Source of the DNA: an uncultured Collinsella sp.
Lineage (GTDB): Bacteria > Actinomycetota > Coriobacteriia > Coriobacteriales > Coriobacteriaceae
Reading direction: 5' to 3'
DNA length: 26,909 nucleotides
Assembly: GCA_902491915.1 (NCBI GenBank)
Contig: CABUJL010000012.1
Span: 1 to 26,909 of the forward strand
Shown piece after piece: positions 7,375 through 16,200 of the stretch (position 1 is the first letter of the stretch; each line of letters begins with the position of its first letter). The position numbers were made by a program, and so were the translations under genes. The notes under the pieces are model-generated. The model was not told the DNA's origin and ran no database searches. It worked only from the letters and a program-made list of their open reading frames with translations.

Positions 7375-8058
7375 TTGGATAGCGAACAGTTCAAACAAGA
7401 AGCTGAGAAAATAGAACAAAGCCTGAGTGCCTTGAGAGTCGCCGAGCGCAATGCAGTGATTCCCTTCATGAACGGCGACTTTACCCAATGGGATCTATAT
7501 CTGGCATCCTCCTCTGAGTATGCGATGAGACTGATAGACGGATTCATCTCCATGCTCGAGTCGAGGAATCTTGTTTGCGTCGCCCAGCTTCTCCGCGCAC
7601 AGGTTGGAGTCTGCCTGCGGACATTCGCATTATTCGCCGCCGAAGACCAGGATGACTTTCTCAAGCAGGTGTTTCAAGGTGTGCCTGTGAACAAGCTGAA
7701 AGATTTCTCGGGTGAGAAGATGTCCGATGGAAGACTTCAAGACTTACTCGAGAAGTTCGATCCAAAGGTAAAAGATGTATACAAGGTGACGTCTGGATTC
7801 GTCCACTTCTCCATTGATGTTCTGCCGAGCATGGGTGTGCCTGGGGAGGGCTATGAGGTCGAGTTTAATTTTGGAGCCGAGCCCAACGAGAGAAACAATG
7901 CGCCTCTCGTGGAATGCGGCAAGGCGTTCTGCCACTATGTCGACCTGCATCTCCAGATGCTCCATAAGGTGATTGCTTCGGATGAATGGTATGCCGATCG
8001 ATTCCGTATCGATTCCGATGGTCCTGCAGACGAGGCCTCGAAAAGCGAGAAGGTGTAG
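7375..8058 (+). CDS. Uncharacterised helical protein, possibly HEPN/DUF5677-like
   Basis: A 227-residue soluble protein, mostly alpha-helical by composition. The first possible start is TTG 7375, with GGGGG four nt upstream; no ATG occurs until well inside the conserved-looking part. Visible landmarks are LLRAQVGVCLRTFALFAAED (about 74-93), NKLKDFSGEKMSDGRL, and VYKVTSGFVHFSID (about 138-151). The pattern of an Arg-containing helix followed by a late helix with a Ser/His-rich VHFS end recalls HEPN-like DUF5677 proteins found in genomic islands and defence loci, but I cannot confirm this. Base composition is nearer 50% G+C than its neighbours, and it sits alone between gene remnants, which suggests acquisition by transfer. 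No partner gene or operon is visible. Confidence 0.7.
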   Translation: MDSEQFKQEAEKIEQSLSALRVAERNAVIPFMNGDFTQWDLYLASSSEYAMRLIDGFISMLESRNLVCVAQLLRAQVGVCLRTFALFAAEDQDDFLKQVFQGVPVNKLKDFSGEKMSDGRLQDLLEKFDPKVKDVYKVTSGFVHFSIDVLPSMGVPGEGYEVEFNFGAEPNERNNAPLVECGKAFCHYVDLHLQMLHKVIASDEWYADRFRIDSDGPADEASKSEKV

Positions 8059-8182
8059 GTCGAACGCATTGACGCTGCCTTGACAGCATCCCGATATGAT
8101 AACGAATGGGAGGTTCCCTGCGAAATGTGCGCCTCTGTATATTCTCGCTAGGACGCCCTCGACCGATAAGGCATCGTTGAGT

Positions 8183-8539
8183 TCAATTTGAGTTCAGCTC
8201 GGGTGCCTGAAATCGCCCAACTCTGATAAAAGGGGAGACGACGGTACACCACGTAGACGAGAGGCTATGGAAGTGCACGATTTGATTATATTGGCGCGCT
8301 AAACCGCCCCGCTGCCCAACTTGAACTCCGCTCACGCGTGTATGGGGCTGCGAGAGGTAACGGCCTGCGGCCTCCTTTGTGTGCTCGATGATATCTTCGA
8401 GCATGCCGGGCATGGCGGAGACATTCGCTGCAATCCAGCCGTGTTCAAGCGCCGTTTCGGATAGGAGCGAGAGGGGGCTGTCTTGCCCGTTTCCCTTGCA
8501 CCCGTAAAGATGGTTGACAGTTTGGGATCTCCCGGGTCT
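8183..8539 (-). pseudogene. Unrecognised coding remnant
   Basis: The minus frame is open from 8539 to the stop at 8183. Its first two thirds look coding: QTVNHLYGCKGNGQDSPLSL, then LSETALEHGWIAANVSAMPG and MLEDIIEHTKEAAGRYL. The last third looks non-coding. No start codon with an RBS is present at the 5' side, where TAA lies at 8540-8542. It reads like the C-terminal end of a lost enzyme; I do not recognise the family with confidence. The stretch 8059-8182 before it holds no gene I can support. Confidence 0.4.
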
Positions 8540-8586
8540 TTAGCTTTTACCGTGCTAGATGCCTCATGGAAACTGTTGGACTTTAA

Positions 8587-9084
8587 TCAGACAGACCCAG
8601 CATGTCGTTTTCCTCCATGAGGACATCGGCTAAAACCGCAACACCTATGCTTGTTTAAGCAAACTTCCTGATAGTCGTGGAGCTGCTGTAGCCCGACATG
8701 CAGGACATCGCTCGGCTTAAACACCGGATGCCGCATCCGCGAAACGAGTTGCGGTGCACCCTGTTCCAAAAGGTTGCCAAGTACCATGGCGTGAGCGTTG
8801 GGGTAGCCATCATTCAGCGTGGATACATCCGGATGCGCATAGATCCAGACGATTCCAACGTTCTCGTATTTCCCGTGCAGGTAATCGAAGAGGGCAAGCG
8901 ACGCCATACAGTTGCCGCCGACGGTCACGACTCTGTCGGGGTTTTCTGCCGTAAGCTTCCTCTGCGCATCCTGAATTCCCGCCAGGACTTCGTCCTCGGC
9001 ACAGATGCGAACTGCCTCCCATTTCTCATGTCCAAGTTTTGGGACGCGTTTCGCAATGCCGAGTGGGACCCCTGGACAGTCGGA
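8587..9084 (-). pseudogene. Arginase/agmatinase-family relic
   Basis: The frame opens directly after the sensor-kinase stop codon and reads IAKRVPKLGHEKWEAVRI, then RVVTVGGNCMASLALFDYLH, then VGIVWIYAHPDVSTLNDGYP and NAHAMVLGNLLEQG. This is the first half of an arginase-fold ureohydrolase. Normal family motifs are GGDC/GGDH and DAHxD; here the Asp of both is replaced (GGNC and YAHPD), removing Mn ligands. The true N-terminus is absent: GTGATCCGACTGTCC at the kinase stop would start an MIRLS-type arginase in another frame. The second half with the SxDxDxxDP motif is missing, since the similarity fades near 8655 and the frame ends at 8587. Overlap of its lost start with the kinase stop suggests it was once the last gene of the two-component operon. 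Confidence 0.7.
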
Positions 9085-10224
9085 TCACGTGGTGGCCCCC
9101 TTTGAGAGGGTTACGAGCATGGTGGTCCCGTTCTCGGAACTTTCTTCGACCTCTACCGTGCCACCGTGAAGCGCTGCAATCTCCCAAACGAGCGCTAGTC
9201 CGAGTCCTGCGCCGCCATATGCCCTGCTGCGGGATTTGTCTAGACGAAAGAACGGCTGGAAGATGCTCTCTCGGTATTGCTTGGGTATTCCCGGGCCCTC
9301 ATCTTTGACTCGTAGGAGCACGTGGCTGTCGCTGTCGCTGATGGAGACGTTGACAGTCGAGCCGGAGCGGCTGTAACGGATGGCGTTTTCGACCAGGTTA
9401 AACACCAGCCGATAGAGGAGCGTGTCGCTCCCGATTACTAAAGCGTCTCCAGCACAATTGAGGGCTATGCCCTTATTTTCGGCAAGTGGTGCAAGGTCGG
9501 TGAGGACCTCTTCGGACAAAGGACCAAGTTCCACATCGTCCTCGCAAGGGACGCTGCGGAGCTCACTCATCTCGAGCAATACCTTGGCCATTCGAGACAT
9601 GCGCTCGGTTTGTTCTTGTAGCAGGCCGAGCAGCTCGGCTGTTTCGGGTTGCAAACCGGAGTGCTCGGAGATGAATAGTTCAATCTGTGCTTGCATAAGG
9701 GCGAGCGGGGTGCGCAGCTCGTGTGCGGCGTTGCCGGTAAACTGACGCTGTGCAGAGAATCCTTCGCCAAGACGAGTGATCATGTCGTTGAAAGAGGCGC
9801 TGCATCGTTGTAGCTCGGTGGGCACATCTTCATTGAGTCTGATTTCGCTTAGGTTGTCAGGCTGCACACGCTCAACCTGGGCTGCAAAAGCCCGTAGCGG
9901 TTTGAGTGCACGGCCGCTCACAAAGTATGCCAGCGCGCCGCCAAGGAGTGTGACTCCAGCCGTGATGCACCAGATTGTCGTGCCAAAAGACTCTTGTGCG
10001 TCGTTTACGACGATCATGACCTTGTCATCGAGGGCCGCTTTCGTTGGGTCGAACGCCTGGAGCGAATCTTCGCCGGTTGCGTTAAAGGCCGAGATGTCGC
10101 TGCCGATAGCATCCATGTAGCGCATGCCCGCATAGCCGACCAGGCAGTTCGTCAGCACGCATGCTGCACACGTGAGCAGTGCCGTCATAATCGTTATGCG
10201 CCATTGCAGCGAAAGCCTTTTCAT
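9085..10224 (-). CDS. Membrane sensor histidine kinase
   Basis: A 379-residue kinase with two membrane helices (about 11-31 and 82-104) flanking a short outside loop of about 50 residues. A HAMP-like linker (GRALKPLRAFAAQVERV) follows, then the dimerisation/phosphoacceptor box GNAAHELRTPL with His168 and the ATP-binding domain: N box NLVENAIRYS, G1 DEGPGIP, F box FQPFFRLDKSRS, G2 GGAGLGLALV. The small sensor loop is typical of kinases that sense the membrane or partner proteins. Its ATG overlaps the regulator stop by 4 bp, so it is translationally coupled. The adjacent divergent iron-sulfur/thioredoxin operon is the natural candidate target; that link is inference. Confidence 0.95.
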   Translation of the reverse strand: MKRLSLQWRITIMTALLTCAACVLTNCLVGYAGMRYMDAIGSDISAFNATGEDSLQAFDPTKAALDDKVMIVVNDAQESFGTTIWCITAGVTLLGGALAYFVSGRALKPLRAFAAQVERVQPDNLSEIRLNEDVPTELQRCSASFNDMITRLGEGFSAQRQFTGNAAHELRTPLALMQAQIELFISEHSGLQPETAELLGLLQEQTERMSRMAKVLLEMSELRSVPCEDDVELGPLSEEVLTDLAPLAENKGIALNCAGDALVIGSDTLLYRLVFNLVENAIRYSRSGSTVNVSISDSDSHVLLRVKDEGPGIPKQYRESIFQPFFRLDKSRSRAYGGAGLGLALVWEIAALHGGTVEVEESSENGTTMLVTLSKGATT

Positions 10225-10895
10225 TCTCCATCCTCCATAACGTAGCCCTCTCCAATCCGATTGCGAATCGGGTCGTATCCCAAAGCGCCACGCAACTTTT
10301 TTCGGAGCGACGAGATGTGAACGCGGATTGCGTTGCTAAAGCTGTTCACGCTGCTATCCCAAACGTGCTCGATAAGCTCCTCTTGACTTACCGGACGCCC
10401 CTGATTAAGCATCAGGTATTCCAAGATTCCCGTTTCCTTGCGCGTAAGAGATAAGGCCTCGCTGTCCACGGAAGCGATGCGCGCCTTGGTGTCAAAGCGG
10501 AGCTTTCCGCAGGCTAAAACTATGTCGCTTTGTGCGAAGCGCCTGAGGGTAAGGCTGCGGATCCTTGCTGCAAGTTCGTCTAGATGAAACGGCTTGGTGA
10601 GGTAATCGTTGGCGCCGGCATCGAGCCCGTCGACTTTATCGGATACTTCGCCACGCGCGGACAGAATCAGTACCTTGGTCTCGCAATCGGTTTTCCTAAG
10701 TTCCCTGAGCACGGTCATGCCATCGATACGGGGAAGGTTGAGGTCGAGTACCACGAGGTCAAAGACTTCGACGCCCAGCAGGTCGAGCGCCTCCTGTCCA
10801 TCGTGACAGCAGTCGACGCTGTACGCCAAGTTTCGCAAGCTGCGCGCGATTGCATCGCACAGTGCTCGCTCGTCTTCGACGATCAAAATACGCAT
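10221..10895 (-). CDS. OmpR/PhoB-family response regulator
   Basis: A 224-residue regulator. ATG 10895 is chosen over an upstream start at 10913 because AAGGAG lies 6 nt before it and the protein then begins at the receiver core MRILIVEDE. The receiver domain has acidic residues ED at 7-8, the phosphoacceptor Asp51 in VVLDLNLPRIDG, and Lys101 in YLTKPF. The C-terminal winged helix (about 125-222) contains LTRKETGILEYLMLNQGRPV, the recognition region NAIRVHISSLRKKL and the wing IRNRIGEGYVM. It is the first gene of a minus-strand operon with the kinase and lies 90 bp from the divergent CXXC/iron-sulfur operon. Confidence 0.96.
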   Translation of the reverse strand: MRILIVEDERALCDAIARSLRNLAYSVDCCHDGQEALDLLGVEVFDLVVLDLNLPRIDGMTVLRELRKTDCETKVLILSARGEVSDKVDGLDAGANDYLTKPFHLDELAARIRSLTLRRFAQSDIVLACGKLRFDTKARIASVDSEALSLTRKETGILEYLMLNQGRPVSQEELIEHVWDSSVNSFSNAIRVHISSLRKKLRGALGYDPIRNRIGEGYVMEDGE

Positions 10896-10985
10896 TACAG
10901 TCTCCTTGCACATTCCAAATCGCGCTTAACACGGATTTTATAGTCGATATGGTCCAATGGTCGCGTAACGAAAGGAGTGGTTGGG

Positions 10986-11132
10986 TTGTTCAAAGCGGTA
11001 AAACCCGTGGTACAGGTCGCTTTGTTGATCGTCGGAATTGCCATGGTGTGCTTTGGTGTTATGCGTGGCGAGGCGGATGCCGTGCTGGCCAAAGCGATTA
11101 GGCTGTGCTTGGAGTGTATCGGAATTGGATAA
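10986..11132 (+). CDS. CD1871A-family CXXC small membrane protein
   Basis: A 48-residue gene starting with TTG at 10986, with AAAGGAG 8 nt upstream. It has a short basic head (FKAVKPVVQ), one membrane helix (VALLIVGIAMVCFGVMRG), a short linker (EADAVLAKAIR) and the end LCLECIGIG with the motif CLEC. This matches the small CXXC proteins that NCBI names the CD1871A family, which also end in CxxCIG(I)G; the identification is from memory of that signature. The CXXC at the membrane edge would suit thiol or metal chemistry in the relay formed with the next two genes. Its stop overlaps the TTG start of the next gene (TTGGATAA), so translation is coupled. Confidence 0.85.
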   Translation: MFKAVKPVVQVALLIVGIAMVCFGVMRGEADAVLAKAIRLCLECIGIG

Positions 11133-12027
11133 AAGAGAAAACACTGCGTCGCATGTTTTGGCCCGATTTCGCGGATTCATTCAGGCGGCGGCGACGCTGG
11201 TCACCAATATTCACCTGCCAAACTTTGCCAAAGGCGGCATCTATCAGGGCGCGGGAAAAACAGTCTGCGTACCTGGACTTAATTGCTATTCGTGCCCCGC
11301 GGCATCGGGTGCGTGCCCCATCGGGTCGTTCCAGTCGGTGGTAGGTTCATCCAAGTTCAACTTTTCTTACTATGTTACCGGTACGCTCATTTTGCTCGGC
11401 GTGCTGCTGGGACGCTTTGTATGTGGCTTTCTGTGCCCGTTTGGCTGGCTGCAGGAGCTGCTGCACAAGATTCCCGGCAAAAAGTTCTCCACGAAAAAGC
11501 TCAAGCCGCTCACGTACATCAAGTACGTCGTGTTGCTGTTTGCCGTGGTGCTGCTACCCGTCTTGGTGGTTAACGACGTGGGCATGGGCGACCCGTTCTT
11601 TTGTAAGTACATCTGTCCGCAGGGCGTACTCGAGGGCGCCATTCCGCTGGCCATTGCCAATGCCGGCATTCGATCTGCGTTGGGACATCTCTTTACTTGG
11701 AAACTTGCCGTTCTCATTGCCGTGGTAGTGCTGAGCGTTTTGTTCTACCGCCCCTTCTGCAAATGGATTTGTCCACTCGGCGCATTCTATGCGCTCATGA
11801 ATAAGGTATCCCTGCTGGGGATTCGGGTCGATGCATGCAAATGTGTCTCGTGCGGCAAGTGCTCAAAGGTTTGTCAGATGGACGTTGATGTGGTCCGCGC
11901 GCCCAATCATGCCGAATGCATCCGGTGCGGAAAGTGCATCGGGGCCTGTCCCGTCGATGCCATCAGCTATCGCTATGGCCTGGATGTGTCGGCGGAAAAG
12001 CTCCCCTTGACCGCCGATAAAAAGTAA
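11125..12027 (+). CDS. NapH/CcoG-like membrane 4Fe-4S protein
   Basis: A 300-residue polytopic iron-sulfur protein. The preferred start is TTG 11125, inside the end of the small CXXC gene, with GGAG about 10 nt before. It has four to five hydrophobic segments and a set of cysteine motifs: CYSCPAASGACPIG, CGFLCPFGWLQELL, CKYICPQG and CKWICPLGAFYALM. The last two thirds end in a bacterial-type ferredoxin domain with two 4Fe-4S sites, CVSCGKCSKVC and CIRCGKCIGAC. The CxxxCPxG motifs are the signature of the NapH/CcoG/NosR family, which moves electrons between the cytoplasmic and outer faces of the membrane. With a thioredoxin lipoprotein downstream, the likely job is to feed electrons to extracytoplasmic thiols. 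Confidence 0.93.
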   Translation: MDKRENTASHVLARFRGFIQAAATLVTNIHLPNFAKGGIYQGAGKTVCVPGLNCYSCPAASGACPIGSFQSVVGSSKFNFSYYVTGTLILLGVLLGRFVCGFLCPFGWLQELLHKIPGKKFSTKKLKPLTYIKYVVLLFAVVLLPVLVVNDVGMGDPFFCKYICPQGVLEGAIPLAIANAGIRSALGHLFTWKLAVLIAVVVLSVLFYRPFCKWICPLGAFYALMNKVSLLGIRVDACKCVSCGKCSKVCQMDVDVVRAPNHAECIRCGKCIGACPVDAISYRYGLDVSAEKLPLTADKK

Positions 12028-12056
12028 ACAAGCTTCGACAAAACGGAGGAATGACC

Positions 12057-13028
12057 ATGAAGCTTTCTAAGATTGCGGCCCTGTTTATGGTGCCGGTATT
12101 GGCCTTGTGCCTTGTGGCGTGCTCGGCACCCGGTGGCAATGCGAGTGAATCTGCGGGCTCCGATCCTAAGATCGCAGAACTCACTGCGCAGAAGCCGGCC
12201 AATGCCGACGAGGCCGCCGAGTTGTATGCAAAACTCATGCAGAAGGAGAACGAGATCTTTTCGAGTGATAACGCGCTGTGGGAAAAGGTATTTAATGCGG
12301 CAAATAAAGACTCGGCAATGATTGAGGACGGCAGCAATTACGGCGATTTTCTGCTCAAGACCATCGACGGCGCCAAGGATGAGTTCACGGCGGATGAGCT
12401 TAAGACACTCAAGGCCGGTGCACAGCAGATCAAGGAGATCGAGGACAAGCTCGAGAGCCTGGAGAAGGAGTTCCCCGGCTGTGGAAGCACGCCGAGTGCA
12501 GGCGAGAGCGTCGACGCTTCGACCGCTGGCATGACGGCTGGTGCCAATGCTTCGAGCGAGGCGACGAAGTTCCCCAGCTTTACGGGCAAGGACCTGGATG
12601 GCAACGACGTGAACAGCGACGAGCTGTTCTCTAAGAACAAGGTCACCGTCATGAACTTCTGGTTCACCACTTGCAAGCCGTGCGTGGGTGAGTTGGGCGA
12701 CCTTGAGGACCTGAATAAGGAGCTTGCCAAGAAGGGCGGCCAGGTCGTGGGCGTCAATTCCTTTACGCTCGATGGCAACAAGGGCGAGATTGCAGATGCC
12801 AAGGACGTACTGAGCAAGAAGGGCGTGACATATAAGAACATCTGGTTCAAGTCGGATAGCGAGGCCGGTAAGTTTACGTCAAATTTGTTCTCGTTCCCGA
12901 CAACGTATGTCATCGATCAGAATGGCAACATCGTAGGGGAGCCCATCGTGGGCGCCATCAGCTCCGCTGAGCAGCGCGCAGCGCTCGACAAGCTTATCGA
13001 CCAGGCGATTGCGAATAGCGAGCAGTAG
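12057..13028 (+). CDS. TlpA-like thioredoxin-fold lipoprotein
   Basis: A 323-residue lipoprotein. ATG 12057 is preferred over 12051 because GGAGG then has a normal 7-nt spacing. The signal peptide ends at lipobox LVACS with Cys22. Residues 35-150 form a charged, helical region (EIEDKLESLEKEFPGCG) of unknown role. The C-terminal half is a TlpA/ResA-like thioredoxin domain: KFPSFTGKDLDGNDV, the active site FWFTTCKPCVGEL with Cys206 and Cys209, and the cis-Pro region FSFPTTYVID. It should reduce disulfides outside the membrane, or maintain a metalloprotein. It is the third gene of the CXXC/iron-sulfur operon, 29 bp after the preceding stop, and the operon ends at the terminator at 13108-13135. 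Confidence 0.94.
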   Translation: MKLSKIAALFMVPVLALCLVACSAPGGNASESAGSDPKIAELTAQKPANADEAAELYAKLMQKENEIFSSDNALWEKVFNAANKDSAMIEDGSNYGDFLLKTIDGAKDEFTADELKTLKAGAQQIKEIEDKLESLEKEFPGCGSTPSAGESVDASTAGMTAGANASSEATKFPSFTGKDLDGNDVNSDELFSKNKVTVMNFWFTTCKPCVGELGDLEDLNKELAKKGGQVVGVNSFTLDGNKGEIADAKDVLSKKGVTYKNIWFKSDSEAGKFTSNLFSFPTTYVIDQNGNIVGEPIVGAISSAEQRAALDKLIDQAIANSEQ

Positions 13029-13107
13029 AAAACGCGTAAAGCATGGCGATGATCGTGCACCGCTGTGCGAAGTAGTCCGCTACCTTTCAAGATAAGCTTC
13101 ACCATAT

Positions 13108-13135
13108 AGAGGTCCCGCTCGGGACCTCTTCTTTT
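13108..13135 (+). terminator. Terminator of the CXXC/iron-sulfur/thioredoxin operon
   Basis: AGAGGTCCC (13108-13116) pairs perfectly with GGGACCTCT (13121-13129) around a GCTC loop. TCTTTT follows. The nine-bp G+C-rich stem makes this a strong intrinsic terminator. Confidence 0.93.
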
Positions 13136-13281
13136 GGGCGCCGTCCCGTTCGTTTTTTGGCGCGGTTTGTTACATTCCTCACTGGCGTCGGCAAAAAATG
13201 GGGATAGAGTAGGACAAACGCGTCGAATACGAACGGCGGAGGAGAGCGGGCAGGGTGCCTGCGCAGGAGAGGTTGCCGTCC

Positions 13282-16200
13282 ATGCTGGAGCTCAAAGGTA
13301 TTTGCAAAAGGTACGTTACGCAGTCGTTTACGCAGGTGGCGCTCGACAGCGTGAGCCTGTCTTTTCGCGATAACGAGTTCGTGGCCATTCTGGGTCCCTC
13401 GGGTTCGGGCAAAACCACGATGCTCAACGTTATCGGCGGACTCGACCACTTTGATTCTGGCGACCTGCTGATTGACGGCATCTCGACCAAGGACTTCCGC
13501 GACCGCGATTGGGATGCCTACCGCAACAACCGCATCGGCTTTGTGTTCCAAAGCTATAACCTCATTCCGCATCAGACCATTTTGGAAAACGTGGAGCTGG
13601 CGCTCACGCTCACGGGCGTGGGACATGCCGAGCGCCGCCAGCGTGCGCGCGAGGCGTTGGAGAAAGTCGGCTTGGGCGAGCACGTTAACAAGCGCCCGAG
13701 CCAGCTTTCGGGCGGGCAGATGCAGCGCGTGGCCATCGCCCGCGCCCTGATAAATGATCCTGAGATCGTTCTTGCCGACGAGCCGACCGGCGCTTTGGAT
13801 TCAACGACATCCGTACAGGTCATGGACCTGCTCAAGGACGTGGCGCGCGACCGCCTGGTCATCATGGTCACGCACAATCCCGAGCTGGCGTACCAATATG
13901 CCACGCGCATCGTCAATCTGGCGGACGGCAAGATCACCGACGATTCCGATCCCTTCGATGCTGCCAAGGCCGCGCGCCGCGAAGCCAAGCCTACGCGCAA
14001 AACCTCGATGAGCTTTGTGACGGCGCTGGGGCTTTCTGCTCGAAACCTCATGACCAAGAAAGGCCGTACGGCCATGACTGCCTTTGCGGGCTCGATTGGC
14101 ATTATCGGCATTGCGGCGATTCTGGCGCTGTCCAATGGTGTAAACGGCTACATCAAAAAGGTCGAGGAGGATACGCTCTCGAGCTACCCGCTCACCATTT
14201 CCAAGCAGGACTACGACCTGTCGTCCATGATGGGTGGTCAGGGGGTTGCGGATGATGACTCGCCTGAAAACGTGGATTCGTCCGACGACAGTGCCGGCGG
14301 CAAGGCTAAGGGAACCGATAAGATTCCTGTGGTCACGGCCGTAAAGGATATGTTTGCGAGCGTTAAGTCCAACGACATGACGAGCTTTAAGGCATGGCTC
14401 GATGCCGGTGGCGACGGCATCGATAAAGAGGTCAATGCCATTCAGTACGGCTACGGTGTATCGCCGGTTGTCTATCGTGCCGGCAAGGGCGATGAGAAGC
14501 CTGTCCGGCTGGTGCCCAACGCCATGACCGAGGCCATGAGCGGAGGCGCGAGCTCGGCGGCAACGGTGAGCATGGAATCCATGGGAACCTCGGTCTTTAA
14601 CGAGATGATTGACGACCAGAGCCTGCTCGACAGCCAGTACGATGTCGTCGCCGGTCATTGGCCCACGTCTGCCAACGAAGCCGTGATGGTGCTTTCGAGC
14701 CGCGGCACGGTGGGCGATTACACGCTCTACAGCATCGGCGCGCTGGATATCAATGAGCTCAACGATCTGGTAAACAGCGCTATGACGGCTGACGGTGGGG
14801 TCGAAACGCCCGAGACCGGCACCGACTTTACCTACGACGACGCGCTGTCCACGACGTTTAAGGTACTGTCGCCGGCCGATGCGTATCGCAAAAACGAAGA
14901 GACCGGCATATGGACCGACATGTCTGGTGATGCCGACTTTATGGCCGCCAAGGTTGCCGACGGTATCGACGTGCACATTGTGGGCGTGGTGAGACCTAAC
15001 GAGACGGCCAATGCGAGTGCGTTGTCTCCGGGCATTGCCTATACGCATGCGCTGACTCGCCAGCTTATGGAGCGCGCCGCCGATTCGCAGATTGTGCAGG
15101 AGCAACTTGTCCACCCCGAGACGGATGTCTTTACGGGCAAGTCTTTCGATGAGCTGCAAGGCGAGGCCAAGCAAGGCGTGGATCTGGGCAGCATGTTCAG
15201 TGTGGACGAGGCGGCGCTTAAGAGCGCGTTCTCGTTCGATACCTCCGCGCTCTCGGGTGTTGCCGGCGGTATGGACCTGTCGGGTCTTGACTTGTCCGGT
15301 CTGGACATTGACCTTTCGGATGTTGGCAAGGATATCGACTTCAGCGACATCATGGCAAAAGCACCGGCTCCCGATTTCTCGGGCGTCTTCGATGGCTTGG
15401 AACTTACGCCCGAGCAGATGCAGCAGGTAGGCACGCTCGCCAATCAGCTGTTCACGGGCTTTTTGCAGTCTGATCAGTTTAAGGCGCTGTCACCCGAAGA
15501 TCTTAAGGACGCGTCAAAGCTTGCTGCCGCATTCTCGGCGTATCTTGAGAATGATGCCGCAGCCCAGCAATGCCTGGCCCAGCTCAAGGCGCTCGGTGGC
15601 GATGCTCTGGCCGAGCGTCTGCAACAGGCGATGACCGACTATGTACAAAAGCAGCTGGCTCCGTATCTGCAGCAGGCTATGGATCAGGTGATGAAGTCGA
15701 TCAGCGTGCAGATTGCGGCAACGGTGTCAGCTCAGCTTAGGGCGGGCGCGGCAGGGCTCATGGACCAGATGGCGACGCAGATGTCTTCGAGTTTTGCCAA
15801 CCTGGCGGGCGCCATGCGTGTGGATGCGAGCGCCTTTGCCCGCGCCATCCATTTCAACATGGACGCCGAGGACCTGAGTTCGCTCATGATGAGCTATGCG
15901 AAGGCGTCGAAGCTAACCTACGACAATAATCTGACCACGTTGGGCTACGCGGATGAGGCGGACCCCATCTCGGTCAAGATTTTCCCGTGTGACTTTGAGG
16001 CCAAGGAGCGCGTACTCGATCACATCGATGCGTACAACAAGCAGGTCAAAGCTGCTGGCCATGATGATCGGGCAATCTCGTACACCGACTACATGGGCAT
16101 CATCATGGGTTCGGTAACCGACATCGTGAACACCATCAGCTTGGTGCTCATCGCATTCGTAAGCATCAGCCTGGTGGTGAGCTCCATCATGATCGGCATC

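Noticed and set aside
8080..8100. Promoter TTGACA with TATGAT after the orphan gene
   Set aside because: Spacing is only 9 bp, and no gene follows on the plus strand.
13801..15174. Long minus-strand open frame (457 codons) opposite the ABC exporter
   Set aside because: Antisense shadow of a well supported gene, rich in Arg/His/Gly as expected from G+C-rich antisense frames.
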